Positions 34,288 through 43,860 of a stretch of 64,000 bases of DNA are shown here, one piece after another (position 1 is the stretch's first letter; each line of letters opens with the position of its first letter). A program made the translations under genes and the position numbers. The DNA is from Coriobacteriaceae bacterium (lineage in GTDB: Bacteria; Actinomycetota; Coriobacteriia; Coriobacteriales; QAMH01): assembly GCA_025992705.1 (NCBI GenBank), contig DAJPGJ010000001.1:1798001-1862000 (forward strand), given 5' to 3'. A model generated the notes under the pieces. The model worked only from the letters and a program-made list of their open reading frames with translations, had not been told where the DNA came from and did not search any database.

Positions 34288-37200
34288 CTAATTCCTCGCT
34301 TCCGGTTGGGCCGGCCACGGTGTCTCGGGTATCGGCTTGTCGAATATGGGGTCGTACTTGAGCGGATGGGGATCCAGCTTCTTGAGGTCTGAGGGGTCGC
34401 CCTTGGTGATGCGCACCGTGAAGCCCTTCGATGCCGGAATCAATCCGTCAGGTGCCATGATGGCGGGGCTCAGGTCATTGGTGATGTCGCTGACCATGAG
34501 GCCCTTGTATCCCGATGCGACGAAGGTGCCCGCGATGGTCGCCTTCTTCCCGTAGACATCGCCGATGCGCAGGCGCGGCGTCACCAGGACGGGAATCTGC
34601 AGCTTGGCTCGCGCGCTTTCGACTGTGACGTAATCGCCCGTTTCCACGCCGATGCTCTCGGCCTGCTCGGGTGACAGCTCCACGAAGCGCACCGGTTGCA
34701 ACCCGACGAGCCAGGGGATGTTGCGCGTCTGCGCACCCGACAGCCAGTGCTCGGTCACGTGGTAGGTGGTCATGATCGTCGGGTAATCCAAATCCCCCGA
34801 AGGAGCGATGGGATTCTCGACGTCGTCGACGATGTGCAAGCCGGGGTCGCGCGTCTGCTCCCAGAGCTTGTTATCGTAGGGAGACTCGGTGGTCTCGTAG
34901 TAGATGGGCATGGGCCCTTCCTTGATGCTGTAGGGCACGAAGAGCCACGCCTTGCCATCCGAATGGGCACCGAAGGGGCAGTCGCCGGCAAGCGCCATGT
35001 CGCCGGTGGCACCGGGCTCTGGCTTGTAGCTCGGCGGCTTCCTCGCGTTGAACTGCGGCTTGTCGTAGCCCACCCACTGCTCGAGCTCCTCGTCCCACCA
35101 GACGAGCTTCTTGCGCTCGGACCAGGGCTTGCCCTCGGGGTCTGCCGAGCAGCGGTTGTATAGGATGCGGGAGTTCTCCGGCCAGGTCACGCGATAATCC
35201 GAGAAGATCGAGCCGTTGTAGACCTCGCCCGTCTCGACGCGGTTCATCAGGTTCTCGCCGTCGGGACCGAGTATTCCCGATAGCAGGCGGCACCCGCACA
35301 CGGTGGACCCGTCGTCCTTGAGGGTTCCCGCGCCTTGGCAGACGGAGCCATCCTCGACGTTGAACCCGTTCATCTCCTTGACGATCTTCATCATGTCCGG
35401 ATCGCCCTCGACGCTGGTCAGCTCGAACTCCTGATCGGTCTTCGTGGCGGCGTAGACCGGATCGTAATCCCAGTACAGCGCACGCATGCCCGCATCGCGC
35501 TCCTTATCGGACGCGTTTGCCTTGGCCTGCAGCCTCTTGCCCAGCTGGTAGATGTACCAGGCATCCGAGTGGGCATCGCCGGGTGCCTCCTGGAGGCGCT
35601 CGTGCCATTGCAGCAGGCGCTCGGTGTTCGTGACCGAGCCGGTCTTCTCGAGGCAGGTGCATACGGGCAGGTAGAACACCTCCGTGAGGCAATCCTCGGG
35701 TGCGGGACCGTCTGGGTCGGCGTACCAGACCGAAGCGCTCTCGTTCTCGAAGAGGTCGCACACCACGAGCCACTTGAGGTTGCGCATGGCATCGCGACTC
35801 CAGCCGGTGTTGGGGTTCGTCACCGCGATGTTCTGGCCGAACACCACCATGCCGTCCATGCCGCCGCGCAGCGCCTTTTCCATCGAGACGGTCAGCGACT
35901 CGTTGTCGCTGAGCTTCGGAAGCCACTGGTAGCCGTATTCGTTATCCTTCGTGGCGTTCTCGCCGTAGTATGCCTTGAGCAGGCTGATCATGTAGTTTGG
36001 CAGAGCCGCCCACGATCCGCGCTCCGTTTCCAGCTTCCACATGCCATCGCTCGTCTTGTCGAGCGCCCCGCTGAAGCCATGCCCGTTGGCGAGATAATCG
36101 GCCAAGGTGGCGTTTCCGGGATGGGCTTCCGGCTGGGGGATGTAGTTGGGCAGGACGTTGAACAGCGTCGGGACGTCGGTGGCGCCCTGTACGTTGGAGT
36201 GCCCGCGCAGCGCCAGGATGCCGCCGCCCGGACGCCCGATGTTGCCGAGGAGCAGCTGCAGGATCGCCGCGGTGCGGATGATCTGGGTGCCGCTGGAATG
36301 CTGCGTGAAGCCGGTCGCGTAGCAGAACGCCGTCGTGCGATCGCGGCCCGAGTTGCGGCCGATGAGCTCGCCGACCTTCACGATGTCTTCGGGGCGGCAT
36401 CCGCAGATCTCGGCCACGACCTCTGGCGTGTAGTAGCTGAACTGCTTCTTGATGAGCTGGAACACGCAGTGGGGGTCTTGCAGCGTCGGGTCTTGCTTGG
36501 GTTGCCCGTAGCTGCCGTCGGGGTTCATCTCGTACTGGTAGTCCCAGGTCGTCCCCGCCTTGGCATACGATTCGGTCTCCGGGTCCCAGCCGTTGAAGAA
36601 GCCGGTCACGTCATCGAAGTTGAAGCCCGGGTCGATGAGGGTGGCCGCGTTGGTGTAGTGGATCACGTACTCCTTGAACCAGTAGTCATGCTCGAGGATG
36701 TAGTTGATGAGACCGCCGATGAACGCGATGTCGGCACCGGGGCGGGTGTGGACGTAGTGGTCGCATACGGCAGACGTGCGCGTGAAGCGCGGGTCCACGT
36801 GGATGGTGACGGCGCCGCGGCGCTTTGCCTCCATCGGCCAGTGAAACGCCACCGGATGTGCCTCGCCCATGTTGGAGCCCATGATCAGGATGCAATCGCT
36901 GTGGATGAGGTCGCGCGGCGGATTGGTGCAGGCGCCGAACCCGAACGTCGGCGAGAGCGCCGTGACGGTCGTCGAATGGCAGTAGCGAGCGGAGTTCTCC
37001 GTGGGCAGTATGCCCAGACCTCCCGTGAAGAGCTTTCGGATGAGGTAGCATTCCTCGTTGTCGTTGGCGGAGCCGCCGATGAAGCCGACGTTCGTGGCGC
37101 AGTTGACCGTCATGCCGTTTTCGTCCTTCTCGACGAACCCGTTGTTGCGGGTCTCCCAGATGCGCTCGGCGATGGTATCGAGCATCCAGTCGAGGCTCTT

Positions 37201-37485
37201 CTCCTCCCACGCCGCAGAGCCCGGCGCGCGATAGAGCGCGCGCGTCTCCCTGTAGGGATTGCGGTTCAGCATGAACGTCGACATGCCCTTCGGACACTGG
37301 CGCCCGGCGTTGATGGGAGAACGGGGGTCGCCTTCGACCTCGATGAGCTCCTTGTCCTTGTAGAAGGCCAATTGGGAGCATCCCACCGCGCAGAACTGGC
37401 ATACCGTCGTGCCCCGCTTCGCTTCGCGCAGCCTGGTGCACTTGTGGACCGTGCGGTCACTTAGAACGTCATTCACGTGAGCCAT
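34288..37485 (-). CDS. fdhA: Formate dehydrogenase catalytic subunit, cysteine form, no Tat signal (FdnG-like)
   Basis: A molybdopterin (bis-MGD) oxidoreductase of 1065 residues that follows FdnG over its length. N-terminal 4Fe-4S ligands are CQFCAVGC and GRQCPKG. The metal ligand is a TGC cysteine in ARYCHSTTV (about residue 180), where FdnG has selenocysteine; the conserved His follows. GSNMGEAHPVAFHW, VDPRFTRTS and RGHSNVQGATDV are typical. The protein starts directly at the Fe-S domain, with no twin-arginine leader. ATG 37485 is preceded by AAAGGGG; TTG 37509 is the first possible start. First gene of the unit fdhA-fdhB-nrfD-like, 95 bases downstream of narI. Confidence 0.93.
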   Translation of the reverse strand: MAHVNDVLSDRTVHKCTRLREAKRGTTVCQFCAVGCSQLAFYKDKELIEVEGDPRSPINAGRQCPKGMSTFMLNRNPYRETRALYRAPGSAAWEEKSLDWMLDTIAERIWETRNNGFVEKDENGMTVNCATNVGFIGGSANDNEECYLIRKLFTGGLGILPTENSARYCHSTTVTALSPTFGFGACTNPPRDLIHSDCILIMGSNMGEAHPVAFHWPMEAKRRGAVTIHVDPRFTRTSAVCDHYVHTRPGADIAFIGGLINYILEHDYWFKEYVIHYTNAATLIDPGFNFDDVTGFFNGWDPETESYAKAGTTWDYQYEMNPDGSYGQPKQDPTLQDPHCVFQLIKKQFSYYTPEVVAEICGCRPEDIVKVGELIGRNSGRDRTTAFCYATGFTQHSSGTQIIRTAAILQLLLGNIGRPGGGILALRGHSNVQGATDVPTLFNVLPNYIPQPEAHPGNATLADYLANGHGFSGALDKTSDGMWKLETERGSWAALPNYMISLLKAYYGENATKDNEYGYQWLPKLSDNESLTVSMEKALRGGMDGMVVFGQNIAVTNPNTGWSRDAMRNLKWLVVCDLFENESASVWYADPDGPAPEDCLTEVFYLPVCTCLEKTGSVTNTERLLQWHERLQEAPGDAHSDAWYIYQLGKRLQAKANASDKERDAGMRALYWDYDPVYAATKTDQEFELTSVEGDPDMMKIVKEMNGFNVEDGSVCQGAGTLKDDGSTVCGCRLLSGILGPDGENLMNRVETGEVYNGSIFSDYRVTWPENSRILYNRCSADPEGKPWSERKKLVWWDEELEQWVGYDKPQFNARKPPSYKPEPGATGDMALAGDCPFGAHSDGKAWLFVPYSIKEGPMPIYYETTESPYDNKLWEQTRDPGLHIVDDVENPIAPSGDLDYPTIMTTYHVTEHWLSGAQTRNIPWLVGLQPVRFVELSPEQAESIGVETGDYVTVESARAKLQIPVLVTPRLRIGDVYGKKATIAGTFVASGYKGLMVSDITNDLSPAIMAPDGLIPASKGFTVRITKGDPSDLKKLDPHPLKYDPIFDKPIPETPWPAQPEARN

Positions 37486-37580
37486 GGTCGTACCCCTTTG
37501 CTCTATCAACCGAGGCGGGCTGCCCGACTCGCAAGCGCGAGCCGTTGCTCCCGAAAGCCGCAGGCACGGCTATCGCGAGC

Positions 37581-38339
37581 TCAGTCCGCGCTCCTCTCCA
37601 TCGTACGTGCCGGGAGGTCATCCCCCATCGGCGCACCGTTCATGCGCATCTTCTGCATGTTTCGCAGCAGGTAGATCGGCGATGCGTAGCCACTCCAGAT
37701 GTGTATGAGCCTCGTGAAGGGAACCACGAGGAAGATGCAAAGCCCGATGAAGATGTGAATCTTCTGGGGTGTCGCCGCATCGATCAGGTAGGTGTATGCG
37801 TCGGGCTGGAGCGTGACCAGGGCAATGGCCCAGTTCACGAAATCGAAGAGCCCCTCACCCGACTGGTCGAAGAGCATCGCGTTGATCACGCACGTCGCGC
37901 CCATGATCAGCACGCCGGCGATCAGGACCAACACGAGCCAATCGCTCGGACGCGAGGTCTTGCGGATACGGGGGTTGGTGATGCGACGATGGATCATCAG
38001 CGCGATGCCGACCAGACAGAGCACTGCGCAGGCACCGCCCGCGACGATCTCGATCATCTGGTTCATGTGCGGCGTGATCCCGACATCCGCGAGAAACTGC
38101 TTGGGAACGAACAACCCGAACAGGTGGCCGAAGAGCAGGAATATGACGCCCACATGAAAGAGGCGGGCGCCCCAGTTGATCTCCTTCTTGCCTCCGAGGA
38201 GCTCCGAGCTCTGGCTCTTGACCGTATAGGGATGCGTGAGGAAGCGAATGAAGCTTCCCACGAGCCAAACGGTAATGACCACGTAGGGAAACACCTGGTA
38301 GACGATGAAATAGAGGAGATGCGTGAGATTGGGATCCAT
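37581..38339 (-). CDS. narI: Respiratory nitrate reductase gamma subunit NarI
   Basis: The membrane cytochrome b subunit that takes electrons from quinol. The 252-residue protein has five hydrophobic helices, with histidines positioned for haem ligation: LFHVGVIFLLFGHLFGLF in the second and KIHIFIGLCIFLVVPFTRLIHIW at the end. ATG 38339 has AAAGG eight bases upstream; two in-frame alternatives lie just before it. It is directly downstream of narH. narJ, which usually sits between H and I, is absent here. Confidence 0.92.
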   Translation of the reverse strand: MDPNLTHLLYFIVYQVFPYVVITVWLVGSFIRFLTHPYTVKSQSSELLGGKKEINWGARLFHVGVIFLLFGHLFGLFVPKQFLADVGITPHMNQMIEIVAGGACAVLCLVGIALMIHRRITNPRIRKTSRPSDWLVLVLIAGVLIMGATCVINAMLFDQSGEGLFDFVNWAIALVTLQPDAYTYLIDAATPQKIHIFIGLCIFLVVPFTRLIHIWSGYASPIYLLRNMQKMRMNGAPMGDDLPARTMERSAD

Positions 38340-38344
38340 GATCA

Positions 38345-39943
38345 TCACCTTTGCTTCCTGGGCTTGTCGACTACCTCGTAGTCCTCGAACACGGGAGCGA
38401 CCTTCCGATCCATCGGACCGCCGAAGATGCGCGATGCGCGATAGCGCTGGTCACGACCGCCGCCCATGTTCATGCCCTGCTCGCCTTGGGTAAGGACGCT
38501 TGCCTCATGATTGCGATTGGCCGTGGGCACCACGAAACGATCCTCGTAGTTCGCGATGGCGAGCAACGAGTGCATTTCGCAGATGTCCTCGGGAAGGAGC
38601 CCAAGCTCATGGAGCCGCTCGGCCCCCGGAGCCTGCTTGACCGCATCGAGCGGCAGCTCGCTTCTCAGGTACTGCGCGAGCCCCGCGGAATCGCTGTAGT
38701 TTCTCACGATGGTGCGCATGAGCAGCATCCTGGACAGCGCGTCTTGGACGACCTTCGTATTGCCGCCGGCAAGCAGGTTGGCGAGGTACTGGATCGGGAT
38801 CCTGAGCTCGTCTGCCTTCGGCAACACGCCGTCCATCGACACCTTGCCCGCATCGACGGCATCGGCGACGGGCGAAAGTGGCGGGACGTACCAGACCATC
38901 GGAAGCGTGCGGTATTCGGGGTGCATCGGGAATGCGAGCCCCCATTCGATGAGCTTGCGCACGGGGGACTTCTGGGCGGCCTCTATCCACTCGTCCGATA
39001 TGCCGGCCGCACGAGCGCCCTCGATGACGTCGAGGTTGAACGGGTCGAGGAAGACGCTTCGCTGCGCCTCGTAGAGGTCCTCGTCGTTCTCGACGCTCGC
39101 AAGCGCCTTGATCTTGTCGGCATCGTAGAGGACGACTCCGATATAGCGGATGCGCCCCGTGCACGCCTCGGAGCATACGGTCGGACAACCGCTCTCGATG
39201 CGGGGGTAGCAGAAGATGCACTTCTCGGCCTTGCCGCTCGACCAGTTGTAATAGACCTTCTTGTACGGGCAGCCGGTCATGCACATGCGCCAGCCGCGGC
39301 ACTTGTTCTGGTCGACCAAGACGATGCCGTCTTCCTCGCGCTTGTAGATGGAGCCCGACGGACAGCTTGCCACGCAGCCGGGATTGAGGCAGTGGTTGCA
39401 CAGGCGCGGCAGGTAGAACATGAAGGTCTGGGCGTATTGGGAGTAGATCTCGCGCTGGACGCCATCGAGGTTGGTATCCTTCACCGTCTCGATGTCGACG
39501 CCACCGAGGTCGTCTTCCCACGCGGCGCTTCCCTCGACCTTGTCCATGACCTCGCCGGTTATGGAGCTGATGGGACGTGCCGTCGGCGACGTCTTCATGA
39601 GGGGTGCCTTTTGCAGCTTCTGGTAGTCGAAGGTGTAGGGCTCGTAGTACTCGTCGATGGTGGGCAGCAACCCGTTGCTGAAGATGCCGGCCAGCAGCCA
39701 GGGGCGATTGCCGCGCTTCAGCCGCAGCTTGCCGCCGTCTATCTGCCAACCGCCCTTCCACTTGTCCTGGTCTTCCCATTGCTTCGGGTAACCCGTACCC
39801 GGCTTCGTCTCGACGTTGTTGAACCAGATGTACTCCGTGCCGGGCCTGTTCGTCCACACGTTCTTGCAGGTGACCGAACAGGTGTGGCACCCGATGCACT
39901 TGTCGAGGTTCAGGACCATCGTTATTTGGGCGCGTATCTTCAT
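38345..39943 (-). CDS. narH: Respiratory nitrate reductase beta subunit NarH
   Basis: The iron-sulfur subunit, with one 3Fe-4S and three 4Fe-4S clusters. Cysteine groups are CIGCHTCSVTCKNVW near the start, CNHCLNPGCVASCPSGS, the CRGWRMCMTGCPYKK group where Trp replaces one Cys (the 3Fe-4S site), and CIFCYPRIESGCPTVC. KQWEDQDKWKGGW and the C-terminal RYRASRIFGG are family marks. GAGGGAG precedes ATG 39943. It is 28 bases after narG. Confidence 0.97.
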   Translation of the reverse strand: MKIRAQITMVLNLDKCIGCHTCSVTCKNVWTNRPGTEYIWFNNVETKPGTGYPKQWEDQDKWKGGWQIDGGKLRLKRGNRPWLLAGIFSNGLLPTIDEYYEPYTFDYQKLQKAPLMKTSPTARPISSITGEVMDKVEGSAAWEDDLGGVDIETVKDTNLDGVQREIYSQYAQTFMFYLPRLCNHCLNPGCVASCPSGSIYKREEDGIVLVDQNKCRGWRMCMTGCPYKKVYYNWSSGKAEKCIFCYPRIESGCPTVCSEACTGRIRYIGVVLYDADKIKALASVENDEDLYEAQRSVFLDPFNLDVIEGARAAGISDEWIEAAQKSPVRKLIEWGLAFPMHPEYRTLPMVWYVPPLSPVADAVDAGKVSMDGVLPKADELRIPIQYLANLLAGGNTKVVQDALSRMLLMRTIVRNYSDSAGLAQYLRSELPLDAVKQAPGAERLHELGLLPEDICEMHSLLAIANYEDRFVVPTANRNHEASVLTQGEQGMNMGGGRDQRYRASRIFGGPMDRKVAPVFEDYEVVDKPRKQR

Positions 39944-39971
39944 GGTATCGGCTCCCTCTCAGAATCGTCGG

Positions 39972-42900
39972 CTAACAGTCTTTCTCGACGATGCGCTTGG
40001 TCAATACATCAGCTTCGCTGCGGGCCTCTTCGTCGAGCCAATCGACGGAATCGACCTTGTGAAGCCAGATGAAGTCATCGCGATTCGGGCAGATGGTCCC
40101 GTAGTAGTTCAAGTGGAACGAGAGCTGCGCATAGCCGCCGATCATGTGCGTCGGGTTGATCACGACGCGCGTCGGCGAGTTATGGTCGCCACCTCGGATG
40201 CCCGTGACCTTCGAAGCGGGCGTGTTCACGATCTTCTCGGTCGCGTGCTGGAGAATCGAGAGGCCCTGGGGCATGCGCGAGGTCAGAATGGCTCGGGCCA
40301 CCATCGCGCCGTTGGCATTCCAGAACTCGACCCAGTCGTTATCCTCGATATCGGCCGCTTTCGCATCCTTGTCGTTGAGCCAGATCGTGGGGCCGCCTCG
40401 CGAGAGGGACAACATGCGCTCGTTGTCGTAATACGTCGAGTGGATTGCCCACTTCTGGTGGATCGTCGTGAAGTTGAGCATGATGGTCGGGTGACCGCTA
40501 TCGGCCGCGTGCTGGTAGCCGGCAAGTGCTCGCTGGTCTGCGGGTGGGCGGTACTGCGGGAACTCCTGGCCAAAGGCGCGCATCCACTCGTGGTCCTGGT
40601 AGAAGTGCTGCCTGCCGGTGAGCGTGCGCCACGGTAGGTTGAGGTTGACGTTTTGCCAGAACGCGACGTAGGGAATCTCGTCGTTCTCGATGCCGGACCA
40701 ATCGGGGCCCGTGAAGGTCTTGCGCGATTGGACTTGCAGATCGAAGAAGGTGAGCTTGTCGCCGCGATGCTCCTCGGAAAGCTGCTTGCAGGGAACGCCG
40801 CTTTGCTTCTCGACGAAGTCCCAGCTGTGGTAGGCGAGGCTGCCGTTGGTCTCTGGCGAGACGCGCATGATCATGTTGGCCGCCGCGATGTCGGAATCCA
40901 TCTTCGGGCGACCCTCGGCGACGCCGTCGGCAACCGTGCCGTTCATGTCGGCCAGCTCGTCGATCTCCTGGGAGAGGTCCCACTTGATGCCGCGATTGCC
41001 GCCACCATGCTCCGAGAGCCTCGGGCCGACCGAGCAGTACATGTCGTGGATGTTGCCGTAGTTGCGCTCGATCTCGACGATGTGCGGGGCGGTCTTGCCC
41101 GGTATGAGGTCGCACTCGCCCTCGTACCAGCGCTTCACGTCGAGCGGCTGCCCGAGCTCCGAGGCCGTGTCATGACCGAGCGGCATGAGCAGGACGTCTT
41201 TCACCGCGGAGAAGCGCTCGGGATAGGCACCGCCCATCTGCGAGATGCGCTTGGACAGTAGCTCGAAGATCTCCCAGTCGCTCTTGGCCTCCCAAGGGCA
41301 CGAGACGGCCTTCACGAAGGGATGGATGAAGCTGTGCATGTCCGTCGTGTTGATGTCGTTCTTCTCGTAGAACGTCGCCGCCGGAAGCACGATGTCTGCG
41401 TAGAGGCCCGTGGTCGAGATGCGGAAATCCAGGTTGACCAGGAGGTCGAGCTTGCCGATGGGCGCCTTTCGCCACTTGACGAGCTCGGGCTTGAGGTCTT
41501 CCTCGTCTGCCGACAGCTCCTCGCCGACGATGCCATCTTGCGCACCCATGAGATGCTTGAGGAAGTACTCCTGGCCCTTGCCCGACGAGCCCAGGATGTT
41601 CGAGCGCCAGACGAAGAGGTTTCGCGGCCAGTTGAACGGCTCGTCGAGGTCCTCGAGGCTGAAGTGAACCTTGCCGCTCTTGAGGGCATCGACCAGGTAC
41701 TCCTCGGTCTCCATGCCCTGCTTCTTGGCCGCACTGGCAATGCCGGTGGGGTTGGTGTCGAGCTGCGGAACCGTCGGCAGCCAGCCCATCTTCGCGCTCT
41801 GGAGGTTGCAGTCGATGTAGGTGCCACTGTAGCGCTTGGCGTCTGCCAGCGGGGATCGCATGTACGACAGGGGCATGCGCTCGTAGCGCCACTGATCCGT
41901 ATGCTCGTAGAAGAAGCTCGTCGCGTTCATCTGGCGCGAGGCGGGAACCCAGTCCTGCGCGAACGAGAACTCGGCCCATCCGGCCTCGGGACGAATCTTC
42001 TCCTGGCCGACGTAATGGCACCAGCCACCTCCGGTGACGCCCACCGTTCCGCAGAGCATGAGGATGTTCATGATGCCGCGATAGGCGTTGTCGGTCTGGT
42101 ACCACTGGTTGAGACCAGCGCCCATGAGCACGCAGGCCCTGCCCTTGGTGTTAGAGGCGGCCGTCGCGAACTCGCGTGCCAGGCGTATCACGTCATCGGC
42201 GCGAACGCCGGTGATGTCTTCCTGCCAGCGCGGCGTGAAGGGGACGTTGTCCCGCTCGTTGGCCGCCACCTGACCGCCTATGCCACGGTCTATGCCGAGA
42301 AACGCGCCGAAGAGGTCGAAGACCGTCGCGACGAGGACTTCGCCGTCGGTCGTCTTGATCCTCTTGACCGGCACGGCGCGTTGCAACACCGGGCCGTCGT
42401 CATCGTTGCCTTGGAACAGCGGGATGCTCTCGTCGCCGAAGTACGGGACGTTCAAGGTGACCACGTCGTCCGAGGAGTCGATGAGGCTCAGGCGCGGATG
42501 GATGTCCTTGCCGGTCTCGCCATCGACCTCGAGGGTGTTCCATTTGCCCTCGTCGCCGTTTTCCTCCTGCTCCCATCGGTATCCGATGGAGCCACGGGGA
42601 ACGGCGGGCGCATCGCTCGTGTCATCCCACACGACCGTTTTCCACTCGCCGTTGCCGGCGCTGGCGTACTGCGCAAGGTCGCTCGCGCGTAGCGTGCGCC
42701 CCGCGACGTAGACATCCTTGCCCTCGCGCTCGTCTAAGCGCACCAGTATGGGAAGGTCGGTGAACCTTCTCACGTAGTCGGTGAAGTAGGGATCGGGATT
42801 GTCGAGGTGGAACTCCTTGAATATGACGAAGTTCATCGCGAGCGCCAGGGCGGCATCCGTGCCCTGTTTGGGGTGCACCCACCAGTCGGCGTCCTTCGTG

Positions 42901-43760
42901 CTCTCGCAGTAATCGGGGCAGACGTTGACGAGCTTCGTGCCGTTGTAGCGTGCCTCGATCATGAAGTGGGCGTCGGGGGTACGCGTCATCGAGATGTTCG
43001 TGCCCCAGCAGATGATGTAGTTGGAGTAATACCATGCCTCGGACTCGGGTACGTCGGTCTGCTCGCCGAAGGTCTGGGGAGACGACGGCGGAAGGTCGCA
43101 ATACCAGTCGTAGAACGAAAGGGGCGCGCCGCCTATCAGGGAGAGATAGCGAACGCCCGCGCCGTAGGACACCATGGAATAGCCGGGGATCGGGGAAAAG
43201 CCCGCGATGCGGTCGGGGCCGTACTTCTCGATCGTGTAGAGGTTGGCGGCGGCGATGATCTCCGTCGCCTCGTCCCACGTCGTGCGCACGAGATCGCCCA
43301 ACCCGCGAACCTTCACGTAGCTGTCGCGGGTCTCTGGGTCCTCGACGATGCGCCGCCAGGCTTCCAGCGGCTCGTTGTGGACGCGCTCCCTGCGCCATGC
43401 GTCACGGAGCTGGGCGCGGATCAGGGGATGCTTGACGCGTGCCGCGCTGTAGAGATACCACGAGTAGCTCGCGCCACGGGGGCAGCCACGAGGCTCGTGA
43501 TTGGGGACGCCGCACGGCGTGCGCGGATAGTCCGTCTGCTGGGTCTCCCACGTGACGATGCCATCCTTCACGAAGATCTTCCAGCTACATGACCCCGTGC
43601 AGTTGACGCCGTGGGTGGACCGCACGACCTTGTCATGCGCCCAGCGATCGCGATATGCATCTTCCCAATTGCGGTTCTCGTCGGTTACCTCGCCCCATCC
43701 ATCGGCGTAGCTTCCGACGCGCTTCTTGAAGAACAGCGAACCTTCTGAGAACTTCGACAT
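39972..43760 (-). CDS. narG: Respiratory nitrate reductase alpha subunit NarG
   Basis: The catalytic bis-MGD subunit of cytoplasm-facing nitrate reductase, 1262 residues. The FS0 cluster ligands are in THGVNCTGSCSW (His plus cysteines), followed by TDYPRTPCGVPNHEPRGCPRG. The Mo-binding Asp region reads YCDLPPSSPQTFGEQTDVPE. MGAGLNQWYQTD, FYEKNDINTTDMHSFIHPF and TGVKGIRGG-type elements complete the match. There is no Tat signal, as normal for NarG. AGGGG precedes ATG 43760. It follows narK by 100 bases and leads narH and narI. Confidence 0.97.
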   Translation of the reverse strand: MSKFSEGSLFFKKRVGSYADGWGEVTDENRNWEDAYRDRWAHDKVVRSTHGVNCTGSCSWKIFVKDGIVTWETQQTDYPRTPCGVPNHEPRGCPRGASYSWYLYSAARVKHPLIRAQLRDAWRRERVHNEPLEAWRRIVEDPETRDSYVKVRGLGDLVRTTWDEATEIIAAANLYTIEKYGPDRIAGFSPIPGYSMVSYGAGVRYLSLIGGAPLSFYDWYCDLPPSSPQTFGEQTDVPESEAWYYSNYIICWGTNISMTRTPDAHFMIEARYNGTKLVNVCPDYCESTKDADWWVHPKQGTDAALALAMNFVIFKEFHLDNPDPYFTDYVRRFTDLPILVRLDEREGKDVYVAGRTLRASDLAQYASAGNGEWKTVVWDDTSDAPAVPRGSIGYRWEQEENGDEGKWNTLEVDGETGKDIHPRLSLIDSSDDVVTLNVPYFGDESIPLFQGNDDDGPVLQRAVPVKRIKTTDGEVLVATVFDLFGAFLGIDRGIGGQVAANERDNVPFTPRWQEDITGVRADDVIRLAREFATAASNTKGRACVLMGAGLNQWYQTDNAYRGIMNILMLCGTVGVTGGGWCHYVGQEKIRPEAGWAEFSFAQDWVPASRQMNATSFFYEHTDQWRYERMPLSYMRSPLADAKRYSGTYIDCNLQSAKMGWLPTVPQLDTNPTGIASAAKKQGMETEEYLVDALKSGKVHFSLEDLDEPFNWPRNLFVWRSNILGSSGKGQEYFLKHLMGAQDGIVGEELSADEEDLKPELVKWRKAPIGKLDLLVNLDFRISTTGLYADIVLPAATFYEKNDINTTDMHSFIHPFVKAVSCPWEAKSDWEIFELLSKRISQMGGAYPERFSAVKDVLLMPLGHDTASELGQPLDVKRWYEGECDLIPGKTAPHIVEIERNYGNIHDMYCSVGPRLSEHGGGNRGIKWDLSQEIDELADMNGTVADGVAEGRPKMDSDIAAANMIMRVSPETNGSLAYHSWDFVEKQSGVPCKQLSEEHRGDKLTFFDLQVQSRKTFTGPDWSGIENDEIPYVAFWQNVNLNLPWRTLTGRQHFYQDHEWMRAFGQEFPQYRPPADQRALAGYQHAADSGHPTIMLNFTTIHQKWAIHSTYYDNERMLSLSRGGPTIWLNDKDAKAADIEDNDWVEFWNANGAMVARAILTSRMPQGLSILQHATEKIVNTPASKVTGIRGGDHNSPTRVVINPTHMIGGYAQLSFHLNYYGTICPNRDDFIWLHKVDSVDWLDEEARSEADVLTKRIVEKDC

Positions 43761-43860
43761 GTGAACCCCTAACCATCATGACTGCGCATGGCAGAACTGC
43801 TCGGACACGATGAGCCCACCCTCCGACGTTACGAAGACGCCGGGCTCTAAAACACGCTTC

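Noticed and set aside
36945..37000. Selenocysteine codon in the formate dehydrogenase
   Set aside because: The codon at the metal-ligand position is TGC, not TGA, so this is the cysteine form and no SECIS element is needed.
35335..37464. A 709-codon plus-strand frame opposite fdhA, and similar long frames opposite narH (38351-40072) and nrdD (54321-56624)
   Set aside because: All are shadows of well-matched genes, with no ribosome site or recognisable domains.
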